A stretch of DNA of 64,000 bases from Diploptera punctata (GCA_030220185.1 JASPKZ010005709.1:456001-520000), one strand, 5' to 3'. Positions 39,225-50,900 are shown, counted from the stretch's first letter. The notes: generated from the sequence alone by a model not told the origin. Program-made: numbers and translations.

Positions 39225-39552
39225 TACAAGACTGGATATGAGATGAGGTATAAATTTTAATTTAATTCTTAAATTAAACCTCATAGTGATTTTTCCTATA
39301 AAAGTTTAATTCAAGGAAATATTATTAATGTATAGTGTAAATTTGATAATGCTAAAGTATGCTCAGGACTAGGTGCTGAAAAATGCATTAGCAGCTTGAA
39401 TATGAAAGTCATGCACATGCAGCGCAAAGAGAAAGTGATAGTTACTCCTGAGCCGACCTGGTCCATGAGTTGCATAGCCTTCAGAAGAGAAACACAAGAT
39501 TGTCATGCCACACACTGTATTCTGCTTAATATTCTAGTGTTCTGACAACTTA

Positions 39553-39775
39553 ATATTTAATTTTAGGAAGTGATATTTTGAGGTTATTTTAATTATATTA
39601 TTTTTAGTCTGATCATCTTACCTCAATATTAATGTTGATTTGTTCTTGGACATGTTTCAAAACAATTCTGTTTTATCATCAGCTGACAGAATTGTTTTGA
39701 AACATATCCAAGAACAAATCAACATTAATATTGAGGTAAGATGATCAGACTAAAAATAATATAATTCTGATAACA
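39553..39775. mobile_element. PLE palindrome, CATG subfamily
   Basis: Arms meet at ATCAGCTGA(C) near 39685, cutting away most of the ribozyme core; outer sequences match 16112-16372. Confidence 0.8.
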
Positions 39776-39794
39776 TATTGTACATACATTTTGA

Positions 39795-39920
39795 AATAAT
39801 TATTTGAAAAGAAAAATTAATGCCTGAATTGGGACTTGAACCTGATACCTCTTGCTTTATACGCTAGTCTCCTACCATTATGCCATTCAGGCATACCAAT
39901 GCAAACATTAATTTTTCTAA
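39795..39920 (-). mobile_element. tRNA-cored element with a different core
   Basis: Core 39822-39892 (minus): perfect 7-bp acceptor GCCTGAA/TTCAGGC, loop GTATAAA, T loop TTCAAGT. The flanks AGAAAAATTAATG and CATTAATTTTTCT are perfectly complementary (13 bp). The core differs from the others but has the same inverted-flank layout. Confidence 0.65.
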
Positions 39921-39925
39921 ATGAT

Positions 39926-40112
39926 CTTGTAGAAGATTTCCAGGCTGTTGGCTGTAATTTGAGACTTGTAGTTCCCTGATGTTTCGCCAGAGATTGAGTC
40001 CAGCATCCTCAAGGGTTGTCTTGATGCCGGATGAAGTCTCTGGTGAAACATCAGGGAACTACAAGTCTCAAATCCACAGCCAACAACCTGAAAATCTTCT
40101 ACATAAGATCTT
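39926..40112. repeat. Family C palindrome, copy 2
   Basis: Arms of about 90 bp: GTAGAAGATTTCCAGGCTGT and its complement, AGTTCCCTGATGTTTCGCCA with GGTGAAACATCAGGGAACTA. Smaller centre than 10690-11085. Confidence 0.65.
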
Positions 40113-40424
40113 CAAACTAAGTTTGGCCATGAAAGCCTAAATCAATATATTAATTTTTCTATCTCACATACTATTCTCTTAACGTCCGATGTTGAGAGTG
40201 TAAATTCTCATAAAAGACTCATAAATGAGGCTTTCAAATTAATAAAATTAAAAATGAGTCGTACATCATCTCATCTCACATATTCTGTGCTTTTCACAGC
40301 ATAGAACCACAGTTTCAGGAAGTCATTCCTATCTTCTGTCATTTTTTTTTATTGTTGAATGTTTGCCTTCACCATTATCTTCTAATCTACCAACTAGTGT
40401 TGATTTTATTAAGTTTGAGATTAA

Positions 40425-41224
40425 GGGTTGCATCTATGAATGCATTCTACCGTAAAAGTCGTTCTCAGCATGTATTCTGCTGAGAAAGTTGCATCCAAAG
40501 ACTTTTGCATACTCAAGAATTGTCGAAATTCCGTAAGCTATGTGGAGTCCCTTCATGTCTTCTTCAGGTAGAAGCCATTCATTGTATATTTGTGAATGAT
40601 GGTTCATAGCATTTGAATGTGGGACCAAGACAGTAAGGTAAAGGAAGGATTTATGCTTGGATGGGAAGGAAGCCTGGATTAGCTCAATGGTTAGAGCATC
40701 AGCACGGAAAGCTGAAGGTTCGGGGTTCGATTCCCAGTTCAGGCATACATTTTTCTCTTTACCATTTGATTCCGTAAGCTACCCGGCGAGGTGACTTTGC
40801 AGAGAACGAATTCTGAGCAACCCAATGGGAACCGATGGTAACCAATGTACTTGAAACCTTGCTGCCTGCCTTGCTGCTTTATCCAAGATGTCGGACCTTG
40901 AAGACTTCGATCATGTTTTCAGTATACGCGGAGAAGAGGAATTTGATAGAGTCTACTGGAAAAACAGGAGAATCGGCGTAATATCAAGCGACACAGATGT
41001 CGCCGCATACGGTTTTATTTGCGGGATGCAAGCGTATATGCAATCCTCTAGCAGACGAAAATAACAGAAGTGGTTTTATCGCTGAGAATTCTGGGTAATT
41101 TTTTGCCAATATTACGAAAAAAACAACTTTCATCCATGACCAGTGAGCGACTCACTAATTTGAACTTTGCACGTTCTCACGGAAAACTCAGCTCATCAGA
41201 GACTAATGTATTTGCATGCGGCCC
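40425..41224 (+). mobile_element. PIF/Harbinger-type element, copy 3, with nested SINE-like insertion
   Basis: GGGTTGCATCTATGAATGCA start, CCC end; flanks TAA and TTA (one mismatch). Encodes MSDLEDFDHVFSIRGEEEFD near 40888. Interrupted by 40541-40768. Confidence 0.78.
40541..40768 (+). mobile_element. SINE-like element with 3'-terminal tRNA-like core, copy 2
   Basis: Exact 13-bp target duplication ATTCCGTAAGCTA (40528-40540, 40769-40781). Almost identical to 29536-29763. tRNA-like core 40672-40744. The clean empty-site logic (interrupted Harbinger copy) fixes both ends, so the core truly lies at the 3' end. Confidence 0.85.
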
Positions 41225-41228
41225 TTAG

Positions 41229-41700
41229 CCTATTTCAATTTTTTGATTCTCTAGCAAACTACGAGCTGCAATTGCTGATTTCTCAATATCACCATTTTTA
41301 ATATTTTTAAAGTGTTCTTTACTAAAAATCGTGGAATTGAGAAAGCAACAATCGCAACTGATAGTTTGGTAGAGAATCATAATATCAAAAAAGAAACACA
41401 TTATACTTTTGAAACATTTGGCAAAGTCCTTTGAATTAACAGTTTGGGAAAATATATATATTCAGAAGAACAAATTTAAATCTATGAATTTTGAAATGCC
41501 TGGTGAGCAAGATTTAATCTCAAAGTTCATCAAATAAACATTAGATGGCAGTTTAGAAGAAATAGTGAAGGCAAAAATTCAACAGCTGAAAATATGGCTG
41601 AAGATAAGAACGACTGTTCTTGAAATTGCTATCCTATGCTGTGAAGAACATGGGAGTGTATGAGGTGAGATGATGCACGACTCATTTTAATTTTATTATA
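41229..41700. mobile_element. PLE inverted pair, decayed
   Basis: Left minus fragment (41229-41335) reads KEHFKNIKNGDIEKSAIAAR; right plus fragment (41340-41700) reads SLVENHNIKKETHYTFE, then a frameshifted tail, a ribozyme (41593-41638) and a TGTATGAGGTGAGATGATG end. Confidence 0.7.
41593..41638 (+). ncRNA. Hammerhead ribozyme, TTGCTA type
   Basis: Stem I TATGG/CTATG (5 bp, two G-U), CTGAAGA (41598-41604), stem II AAGAAC GACT GTTCTT (perfect), GAAA (41622-41625), degenerate stem III TTGCTA, TC. Confidence 0.65.
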
Positions 41701-42220
41701 AATCATCTTGAATTAGATGTTTTCAGATGGTGTTGTGACTGATGGCTCTTGGCCTCAGACGTTAAAAGAATTGTATACATTTTTCATCGCTCCTTTCAAT
41801 ATGTTCAACCCATCTGTTGAGAACTTTCTCAAATGGCAAAACTGTAATTATTATTTTGATGTTATATTTTAAATTAACATGTTCCAAAATTGGATATAGT
41901 TTTATTTTAGAAAGAAAAATTATTATTATGTTTGTTTCTTGTTGTATCAGTTTTGTTTTATGGAGTTCATTCTGGCAACAATGCTTTCTCATATGACACC
42001 AAAGAAATCTCGCACAAGTCTGACTACGAAAAGTTAGCATCAGTGTTGCTAGTTGAGAGCTCCGGTATGCAGACGTATAGTTCTGCACATCATCAACATT
42101 TTTTGTGCCAAATTGGGCAGTTTGGGGATGAAATATTCCACTTATTTGTTCGTTAACCAGTGATTGGTTAGTGATATGTGATTTGTTGGAATTATTGAAA
42201 AAGTCAAGAAAAGTTCAATA
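41701..42220. other. Intron, no feature recognised
   Basis: Open frames on both strands near 41760-42160 show no motif I recognise. Confidence 0.4.
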
Positions 42221-42254
42221 AGTATATAGTTTAATATTGTTTTTGTTTCTTCAC

Positions 42255-42702
42255 TTACCTCATACTTCTTAACTCCCATGCAGACTCGAGGTTCTTCACT
42301 TCTTTTGACATTCTCAATGCTGTATTACGTTCACAACTGATGTCCAACGGTCTCCTCTCCTGCAGACTGACCTCCGCGCCATCTGATGGCTGACCGACGA
42401 ACTTCCAAATCAATCCCCTCTCCTTCTCACCGGGTATTTCAAAATTCATAGTTTTGTTTTTATTCTTGCATATGTAAATTTTTTCCCAAATTGTGAGTTC
42501 CTTCGGTTTTTCCAATTGTTTAAGTAATTTTGTTTTGGTTTCTATTCTATGTTTTTCAGACCAGGCATGTGCAGCTATTGCAGATTTTTCTGTTTCTCCA
42601 TTTTTAACATTTCTGAGGTGTTCCTTTAATCTTGTATTTAGATTACTTTTTGTTTTTCCTATGTATATCTTTTCACAATCTTTACAATTAATTTGATAAA
42701 TA
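42255..42702 (-). pseudogene. PLE GIY-YIG endonuclease (minus arm)
   Basis: Continuous minus-strand frame: IYQINCKDCEKIYIGKTKSN, LNTRLKEHLRNVKNGETEKS, AIAAHAWSEKHRIETKTKLL, KQLEKPKELTIWEKIYICKN, then MNFEIPGEKERGLIWKFVGQ. It contains the YIG motif, C..C pair, R.KEH and the KELTIWEKIYI motif that recurs in all these copies. No stop until 42255, through the ribozyme region. No reverse transcriptase. Confidence 0.88.
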
Positions 42703-42714
42703 CTGCAAAAAATC

Positions 42715-43125
42715 GGGAATTTATCAAATTAATTGTAAAGATTGTGAAAAGATATACATAGGAAAAACAAAAAGTAATCTAAATACAAGATTAAAGGAAC
42801 ACCTCAGAAATGTTAAAAATGGAGAAACAGAAAAATCTGCAATAGCTGCACATGCCTGGTCAGAAAACATAGAATAGAAACCAAAACAAAATTACTTAAA
42901 CAATTGGAAAAACCGAAGGAACTCACAATTTGGGAAAAAATTTACATATGCAAGAATAAAAACAAAACTATGAATTTTGAAATACCCGGTGATAAGGAGA
43001 GGGGATTGATTTGGAAGTTCGTCGGTCAGCCATCAGATGGCGCGGAGGTCAGTCTGCAGGATAGAATGCCGTTGGACATCAGCTGTGAATGTAATACAGC
43101 ATTGAGAATGTCACAAATGAAGTGA
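42715..43125 (+). pseudogene. PLE GIY-YIG endonuclease (plus arm), frameshifted
   Basis: Same protein as the minus arm, but a small deletion after AAHAWSEN shifts the frame near 42866; the correct frame resumes at EKPKELTIWEKIY (42904). The TGA stop at 43123-43125 lies inside ribozyme stem II. Confidence 0.85.
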
Positions 43126-43141
43126 AGAAACTCGAGTCTGC
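43099..43141 (+). ncRNA. Hammerhead-like fold, CTCGAG type, variant core
   Basis: Stem I GCA/TGC, TTGAGAA (43102-43108) in place of CTGANGA, stem II TCAC/GTGA, GAAA (43127-43130), self-complementary CTCGAG, TC. Confidence 0.5.
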
Positions 43142-43393
43142 ATGGGAGTTAGGAAGTATAAGGTGAGTGAAGAAACAAAAACAATATTAAAATAAACCTC
43201 ATAGTGTTATTTCCTATCTACGTAACTTAAGTATATAGTTTGTCAGAGTGAGCAGTGTCACCATTTAACATTTTCATAATTTTTATTTGTGTTGCAATAA
43301 ATAACAAGTTTATTAAAATATCAGTTTTCATTAATATATAGTTAGAACTCACAATAACATTAAGAACCAAGCATAAAGTCCATTGACTTTTAA

Positions 43394-43976
43394 GGGCCGC
43401 ATGCAAATACATTAGTCTCTACTCAAATTACTTCCAATCACTGGTGAGCTGACTCACCATGAGCAATTGCTGAGATCGAATTAATGGCCGACTTACCTGT
43501 CATGCATGAAAGTCGACGTTTTCGTAATATTGGCAACGAATTACCCAGAATTCTCAGCGAAAAACCACTTCCATTATTTTCGTCTGCTATAGAGGAACGC
43601 ATTTACGCTTGCGTCCCGCAAATAATACCGTATACAACGATGTATGCATCACGCAATATTATGCCGATTCTCCCGTTCTTCCAGTTGAATTCTTTGGTAG
43701 ACTCTATCAAATTCCTCTTCTCCACGTATACCGAAAACATGATCGAAATCTTCAAGGTCCGACATCTTAGATAAAGCTGCAAAGGTTTCAAACTACATCG
43801 GTTACCATCGGTTCCCATCGGGATTCTCACGATAAGTTTCTATCTTAAGTTACCTCGTCAGGTAGCTTACAATTATTATCGCATGAATAGATTTCTGAGT
43901 AAGCAAAATGTATTAGGATAAAACTTTCTCAGCAGAGAACGCCTTTTACGGTCTAATGTGTTTATAAATTCGACCC
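43394..43976 (-). mobile_element. PIF/Harbinger-type element, copy 4
   Basis: 583 bp, exact TAA on both sides (43391-43393, 43977-43979). Minus-strand MSDLEDFDHVFGIRGEEEFD fragment near 43760. Confidence 0.82.
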
Positions 43977-43979
43977 TAA

Positions 43980-45283
43980 GAGATTACTGTCAGAGCTTGG
44001 GTTAATGCCAACAGCATCGAACCTAGGACCTACATAAATCTCCTCAACACAATCTTAGCAAGGTGTTTTTAATTTTCCTCGATTTGTGCTTTCCCATATA
44101 ATTCATACAATTCTCTACTATTTTGGATTCTCCATATCCAATTCTCTAATTTTGATCCATACATCCATCGCAAAATATGGAAACATTTCAGAATATGCCA
44201 CTCACTTACTCAATGAATTTTTCTAAGTTCTACAGAATCAAAGTGCGTATGTGCGAATGCTTAATGAAACTTCCACTAGATGCCAGGATGTATCTGTGAA
44301 ATTGGTATGACGAACCTTCACAATAAATTCCCAATCATGTTTTTAAAGAACGGATGTACACCAACTTCCTTCTCCTAATCTAACAAAATTAATTGCATGC
44401 ATATAATGTATTAAACTCTAAACTAATCTGGTGTATACTAACTTGTCCCATCGGAACCTAAGAAAATGAAGCAGATTTCTTAAAATATGTTTTGGGATTA
44501 ACTGTAAATATTGACACACTGATTTCACATATATGTCCTGCCATCTGGTGGAAATTATATAGGGCATTCATGCATGCATTCTGCAATTTTGTACAATTTA
44601 TAAAAAAATCATTGAGAGAAAAATACCACACTTTTCATACATAGATAAATAATTAATAATTGTAAAATATTTTTTAAGAATCATTGCAAAATGTTCAAAA
44701 ATACTATGGATGTTATTAAAAAGGAAAAAAAGTATGTAGTGCAACAGTGTCATAAGAATATTTTATGGAAAAGCATAGAGCGGCCTATTCTTAAGTTGAG
44801 CCCAAAGTTTTCCTCTCCTATACTGAGATCCTCCTTTCATCATTCCTAAGCAAACACAATGTTTCAGCAGATACGTCATTCAGGGGTTCATTACAGTTCT
44901 TTTATTGTTAATCTTCCTATAGGGATGGTTGGTAACCCTATCATTTTCTCATCAACACTGACTTTTAGTTGCCAATAACAGTAGCTTCAAGCAAAACACA
45001 GTTGTCAGAAAAAATCAATTGAGAATCATATGAACACATTTATACAAAACACACAAACACAAACACACAAGTATCTCCATTACCCTCATATAGACTATAG
45101 CACAATTAAACATATATTGTCAAGAATAAAGAACAGAATATTGAAAATACAAAGCAAATTGGCTCAGGCAATAATGTTTTTTACAAAATATATTTGGGTA
45201 GTTTTGTTTCCAAATTATGGGTTTACCAACTTGATTAAATTCAACTTTTATAAGATTCATAATGTGTTCCCTTGAGGTATTAT
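43980..45283. other. Long intron stretch, nothing recognised
   Basis: About 1.3 kb without a supported repeat, RNA or coding feature. Short open frames only. Confidence 0.5.
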
Positions 45284-45284
45284 T

Positions 45285-45432
45285 CAAAATTAAAATATAA
45301 AATTATGGAATATTCACCTGAAAGGTCCGTCTCCTCAACTTAATTAATTATTAAAATTAAATAACTAATTAAGTTGAGGAGATGGATCTTTCAGGTGAAT
45401 ATTCCATAATTTTATATTTTAATTTTGATTAA
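45285..45432. repeat. Simple palindrome
   Basis: Arms of about 65 bp (ATTATGGAATATTCACCTGA, complement TCAGGTGAATATTCCATAAT) around a 20-bp AT-rich centre. Not related to the other palindromes by eye. Confidence 0.8.
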
Positions 45433-45544
45433 ATTCATTTTCTGCTTTTACTGTCAACAAGACAAATTTTGTGATTTTCTACTAAACTATGAGATGTGAA
45501 AATCACGGAGTTTTATGAGGTGAGATGTAAAAAGTTATTTGAAG

Positions 45545-45830
45545 GGCTCGGCTATAAAACATGGTAACTGACAAATTCTTGAAAATTGAGTTGTAGCAAA
45601 TAAACTGTGATACGTGATCTCCTGAAGCATTTGGTGCATGTAGTTTTATTTACCATCTATTGACCATCTGCCATCTATTTACAGATGTAAAAAAATACGT
45701 GCACCAAATGCTTCAGAAAGTACATATCACAGTTTACATGCTACAACTCAATTTTTAAGAATTTGTCAGTTAACATGTTTTACAGCCGAACCCTTCATTT
45801 CTCACTCACTAATATAAATTATTAATTACC
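45545..45830. repeat. Inverted repeat with GAGGTGAGATG edge
   Basis: Arms 45545-45640 and 45690-45830 (CCTGAAGCATTTGGTGCA and its complement; ATTCTTGAAAATTGAGTTGT and its complement). The outer sequences TTATGAGGTGAGATG (45518) and ATTACCTCATAGTGCAATTC (45826) are the PLE terminal motifs, so this is probably another PLE-derived pair without recognisable coding. Confidence 0.65.
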
Positions 45831-45884
45831 TCATAGTGCAATTCTTATTGTAAAAGTATATTAAATTCTCATGGAATTTTGACC

Positions 45885-46110
45885 AGTATGGGAATGGTAT
45901 CCACCAGTGTCATGAGAAATTTAGGTAGCTACAATAAATAGGATTTCAGATTGAGAAAGCAAACTATAATGGCTGAGGACCAGAAACGTTGACCATTTGT
46001 CATTCCTACATTGGCTGGATGATTTTTCACTTATGTGATTACATATATAGATGTAAGACCAGTAGCAGGTGGTAGGCTAAGGGTCTTCTAGGTATATCAC
46101 ACCATGGAAT
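45885..46110 (+). mobile_element. SINE-C, strongly diverged copy 4
   Basis: Ordered SINE-C blocks (GGTAGCTACAATAAATAGGA, TTGGCTGGATGAT, GTAGGCTAAGGGTCTTCTAG). Confidence 0.55.
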
Positions 46111-46139
46111 TTAGTTAGTTTCTATCAAATTTAATAAGT

Positions 46140-46690
46140 AGAGATTCATATTTGAAGAGAAAAATTATATGCTCAGACCGGGCTTGAACCTAGGACCTTT
46201 GGCTTTCTAGGCCAATACTTTACCGACTGAGCTATCTGAGCAAGTTCCAATCTAAATGCAAATCTTTTTCTTATATACGCTGTTAATTCCTGTGCACCAA
46301 ATGCTATGAAACCTTTGCTTCTATCTTGCAAATGGCTGCTTCTTTATTAAGAAAACATTTATTTGGGAACTTTACATTACCTTGCAAATGGTGGCTTCTT
46401 TATTAAGAAGACATTTATTTGGGAAATTTACATTACAAAGTAAAATTCCCAAATAAATGTCTTCTTAATAAAGAAGCTGCCATTTGCAAGATAGAAGCAT
46501 AGGTTTGATAGCATTTGGTGCACGGAAATTAACAGCATATATAAGAAAAAGATATGCATTTAGATTGGAACTTGCTCAGATAGCTTAGTCGGTAGAGTAT
46601 TGGCCTAGAAAGCCAAAGGTCCTTGGTTCTAGCCCCGGTCTCAGCATATTATTTTTTTCTTCAAATATGATTTATCCATCATTGAGATGT
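46140..46690. mobile_element. tRNA-cored foldback, head-to-head pair
   Basis: Cores at 46171-46241 (minus) and 46574-46645 (plus) with loop CTAGAAA and U at position 33. A direct duplication of the GCAAATGG.GGCTTCTTTATTA segment (46330, 46387) lies at the centre. Confidence 0.75.
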
Positions 46691-47030
46691 ATGAAATGAA
46701 TAATAAATAAAGATTTGTTCATTTCATTCCCTAAATATGAAGAGACTTGAATCTAGTTTCATGTTCCACTAGACACTTATGTGTTAAGCATTCAATGCAA
46801 ACTTTTAGCATAATTCTGTCCTTTATTCTCATAATAATACACTCAAATTCCAGAATTATCCTTAAATTACTTACAAAAAAATTTTATAATTTTCCAGAAT
46901 ATGCTGTTTGCTATTTTATCCTGTTTATCCTGTTTTCAAAATACATTATTCAAACTACAGAAAAAGCAATTAATTTTTTAAGAGAATTTAAAAAAAATAT
47001 CTTCAACAACTCATTTATTCAGCATGAATA
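46691..47030. other. AT-rich intron, nothing recognised
   Basis: One open frame (46747-47049) of Leu/Ile/Phe-rich composition without recognisable motif. Confidence 0.4.
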
Positions 47031-47546
47031 TGTAATAAGAATTAAATGATTCGTGAATTCTTCTTACCTCATACTTCTATGTTTTTTTTAAAACACAGCA
47101 CCACAGCATCGGAGACCATCGTCAGCTGTTTTCACGACTGTCAATTTTTTCTTTTGCCAGTAATTATCCAAACTGCCACCTGGTATTCTTTTGCAGGAGT
47201 CATTTTCTAAACTGCCATCTGGTGTATTTTTGAAGAACTTTGTAATCAAGCTTGGTTCATCCAAAATCTCGAAGTTCATGGTTCTAGTATGTTTTTTTTT
47301 AACCCCAGACAACAAAAAATCTGGAATTTATCAAATTGATTGCAAAGATTGCAATAGGATATATATATATATATATATATATAGGGGAAAAAAAAAGGAA
47401 CTTGGAAACTCATAAAAAAGAACACTTTAGAAACATAAAGAATGGAGAAATTGAAAAATCAGCTATAGCAACACATAGTTTATTAGAGAATCATAGAATT
47501 GAAAAAGAAGCAAAACTTTTGAAACATCTATCCATGACTGATATAT

Positions 47547-47835
47547 TGTAAGCAGCAGTTGTCGAGCAGCACTGGGTTTCCAGCGAGTACGCGTGACCGC
47601 CCGATAGATGGCAGGCTGGAGCCCAGGAGTGCAGGTAGCTGCCCACCAGGTGGCAGCTGAAGGCGGGAGTGGGAAGGTTGGCAGCACGGGCGGAAGCAAG
47701 GGGGAAGCGGAAGAGGCCATCGAGGGGCATTCTACTCGTGCTTGTGGAGGATTGCAGACGCGTGTGTTGTTGTGTGTGTGCCTTGTGATCTGTCCACGAG
47801 TTTCTAATAGTGGTTTACCCATCATTGTTTAATAA
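47547..47835 (+). repeat. Left LTR
   Basis: 289 bp, begins TGTAAGCAGC; identical to the right LTR except for 3 substitutions that I count. 47837-47850 (TCAGAAGTGGGATT) next to it is complementary to the 3' part of a eukaryotic tRNA-Leu, a likely primer-binding site. Confidence 0.9.
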
Positions 47836-47836
47836 A

Positions 47837-47850
47837 TCAGAAGTGGGATT
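47837..47850 (+). promoter_or_regulatory. Probable primer-binding site (tRNA-Leu)
   Basis: 14 bases complementary to the acceptor/T-arm end AATCCCACTTCTGA known from animal tRNA-Leu. The last bases before CCA do not match, so the primer would sit slightly internal. Confidence 0.5.
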
Positions 47851-47928
47851 ACCTAATAGGAAATACCATTATCCGTTTGCTATTAGTTTCGAGATTTGGC
47901 GTTCTCGTTTGGTATTTTATTACGAAAA

Positions 47929-50900
47929 ATGGCGGCTAGCATGTACAGGGACGAGTCCATTCTGGATTATGATATGGAGGTGGAGGACGATCGTTCACGT
48001 GACGATCTGACTCCGCTTTCCGGGTCCAGCGTGGATGGCGATCTGGGACATGATCTGGCCATCGACACTAGGGATGATAATGAGATGCCGGCGGGCACCC
48101 ATGCGGCAGGCGGCCACGTGGGCGACGACCGATCCCTAGCGGCCGATAATGGTGGGCCATCGGGAAACCCCGGGCAGGTGAGTGAGGCGGCTCGAGGGGA
48201 CCCAGTGCAACTGGCGTTGGCCCAACTGCTTAGCCAGGGAGACTTGGCTAAGGCGATCACGTCGGCGGTGGAGGAGCAGGCGGCTCGCATCTTCCGAGGC
48301 GTGGAGGAGAAGTTGCGCCACGCGGGTGTCTCCCCTAAAACTGGAGGCGCCAGTGGGGCAAATTTTAAGACGCCCAAGGGGCGCCCTCGTACACATCATG
48401 GTGGGTGTTGTGGTGGGGAGTGCGCCTCTAGCGCGAGCGTGGCCAGCAGCGCGAGGGCGGCCCGAGCGGGTGGAGAGATTGTGGACCAGTTCGATCCCGA
48501 TGATCGGGATTGTAACATCGATCGCTGGCTCCACAAGATCGACCAGCTGGGCCGTATCCATGGTTGGTCCGAGTACGAGAGGTCGTGTTACATGCAGGCG
48601 AAACTACGCGGGGCTGCGAAGACGTGGTTTAACCGCCTCGACGACTATGACCTCTCGTGGGGAGAGTGGAAGAAGGCCCTGCGTCGCGCCTTTCCACGGC
48701 GGCATGATTTTGCAGAGTCATTGGAGGAGCTGGTAGCAAGGCGTAAGCTGCCAAGCGAGTCCATGACGAAATATTATCATGACAAGCTGGCATTGTGTGA
48801 AAGGTGCGGGTTTACGGGAGAGAAGGCCATCTCCTGTATAATCAAGGGCCTCCCGCTCGACCTACAGGCGAATGCTCGGGCCTTCAAGTGTAAGACTCCC
48901 GGTGACCTGTACTCGGGATTTCTGGGTGGGTTGGATCGCTATCAGGCGAGTGGCCAACCCCACCCACCGATATCACGAGGGAGAGAACCGGAGAGGGTTC
49001 CTGGCGAGGGAAGAAAGCGAGCTCGTGTGGACAGCAGGCAACAGGCGCATGGTGCAGTGAAGCGTCGGGTCCGGTGCTTTAACTGCCAGGAGTGGGGGAC
49101 CCATATGAGCCGTGACTGTCCAAAGGCGAGGCAAGATCGGTGTCAACGATGTGGCAAGAGCGGCCACTCGAGATCGATCTGCCCAACGCGAGCCGCAGGA
49201 GAATCTAAGGACCACACTATGGTAAGACTTGTAGATAGTAACAGTAGTAATGTCTATAAGAAGGCCGCATGGACCAAGGATGAGAAGCGCATCACAATCT
49301 ATATAGATACAGGTAGTGAGTATAACATTGCCACAGTGCAGTGTGCCCAGCAGGCGGCTGAGGGAGGGATGCGTCCAACATCAGTGGTCTTGAGGGGTTT
49401 TGGTGGCGGTACAATTCTTGGTGCAGGTGAGGTCACTTTGAACATTAGAGTGGATGCGATTCGGCTCCAAATTGATGCCATTGTGGTCACTAGTGGTCTG
49501 TCAGATGTGGACTTACTTCTGGGACAGCCAGCACTGCAGGGTGACGTGGTATTGGTTGTGTCCGGAGGAACAGCCACCTTGTCGCGGGCAGAACCTAGTG
49601 TTCTCATCAGTGAGTTAGATGTGGAAGCCATGGCGAACGGCTCCGACAGATACCAGGTAAGAGCATGTTCAGATGCTTTGTTAGCTCCAGGTTCGACCAC
49701 CATGGTTAATGTCAGGGTAGTAGGCGCAGACCCTGGCACAGAGGTTTTTGTGGGGAGCCGGAGTCATGAGGAAAGGGGTACCTGGATTGCAGTGCCAAAC
49801 GTGGTAATACCATCAGATGGAGAACAACAGGTGGAGGTATGTAATCTGGGTCCGAAGCCCCTGCTCTGGAAGGCAGATCGTGTGTTGGCGAGAGCTCATC
49901 AGTGTGATACTCGTCACACATCACAGGTAAATCGGGTGTTGGCAGATAACCAGCGGGGTGTTGAAATGGATTTCTCCAATATTGATATAGGCGATATCAA
50001 TGAGGGTGAGAGAATACAGCTGGTTAACCTGCTACAAAGGAAGGCGATCTGCTTCTCGACTGGCGACAATGATCTTGGGCTAACTCATCTAGGCGAGATG
50101 AAGATTCAGGTAACCTCGGACAAGCCAGTGTATCATCGTCCGTACCGGCTTTCTTTTGCAGAAAGGGAGAAGGTACGCGAAAAGGTGCAAGGGCTGTTAG
50201 CGAGTGGGGTTATTCGTGAATCCGAGTCTGAGTATGCGAGCCCCATACTCCTAATACCAAAGAAAAATGGAGACATTCGAATGTGCTGTGACTTCAGGGC
50301 ACTTAACCGGGTAACGATTAAGGATAGGTATCCGATGCCTCTAGTGAGCGATCAGCTGGATAAGCTGGCAGGGAGGTGTTACTTCACAACCCTAGATCTG
50401 GCGCAGGGTTATCACCAAGTCCCAATGCACCCAGACTCAATCCAAAAGACAGCTTTTGTTACTCCTGATGGCCACTATGAATATCTGAGGGTCCCGTTTG
50501 GGTTGGCGAATGCCCCAGCAGTGTTTCAGCGAGTGATTAACAAAATGCTGAGTGGACTGGGTACGGATACTGTACTTGCCTACATGGACGATCTTTTGAT
50601 CCCATCCACGGCGGTGGAACCTGGTCTGGTCCTTCTGGAGAGAGTGCTGGAGATGGTGGCTGAGGCAGGACTGAAGCTGAACTTATCGAAGTGCTCCTTC
50701 CTGAAGGACCGATTGGAGTACCTGGGTCATGAGATCAGTGCAGCAGGGGTGAGTCCAGGGAGGAGGAAGGCGCAGGCGGTGAGTGAGTTCCCAGTCCCCG
50801 AGAATGTACATGGCGTAAGGCAGTTTCTGGGATTGGTGAGTTATTTTCGTAAGTTTATTCGAAATTTTGCAGTCTTAGCCAGACCACTGACTGACCTCAC

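Larger units (their letters stand above)
36860..39295. mobile_element. PLE palindrome (CCGG/TTT type) split by a DNA element
   Basis: The left arm 36860-36978 (minus) and right arm 39150-39295 (plus) are inverted copies that share GGTTTAATTA, CCAGT and a TATGAG end. Both have a ribozyme (36902-36945, 39182-39224). The centre was opened by insertion of 36980-39147 at a TA. Confidence 0.8.
42225..43215. mobile_element. PLE palindrome (CTCGAG type) with full GIY-YIG arms
   Basis: The minus copy (42225-42705) and plus copy (42715-43215) meet at about 42710 around a 10-15 bp spacer. Each arm starts at IYQINCKDCEKIYIGKTKSN, that is at the GIY motif itself. Outer ends carry ribozyme folds and AACCTCATAGTGTTATTTCC on the right. 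Confidence 0.88.

Noticed and set aside
45030..45275. Open frame of 81 codons
   Set aside because: AT-rich composition, no motif, no splice or repeat support.
47896..47928. Start of Gag-Pol at the beginning of the open frame (47896)
   Set aside because: The first codon there is TTG. The first ATG, in good context, is at 47929.
48182..48736. 184-residue protein overlapping Gag
   Set aside because: Shadow frame within the GC-rich gag region; no motif and no start context. The same holds for the opposite-strand frames at 47967-49739 and 51058-52332.
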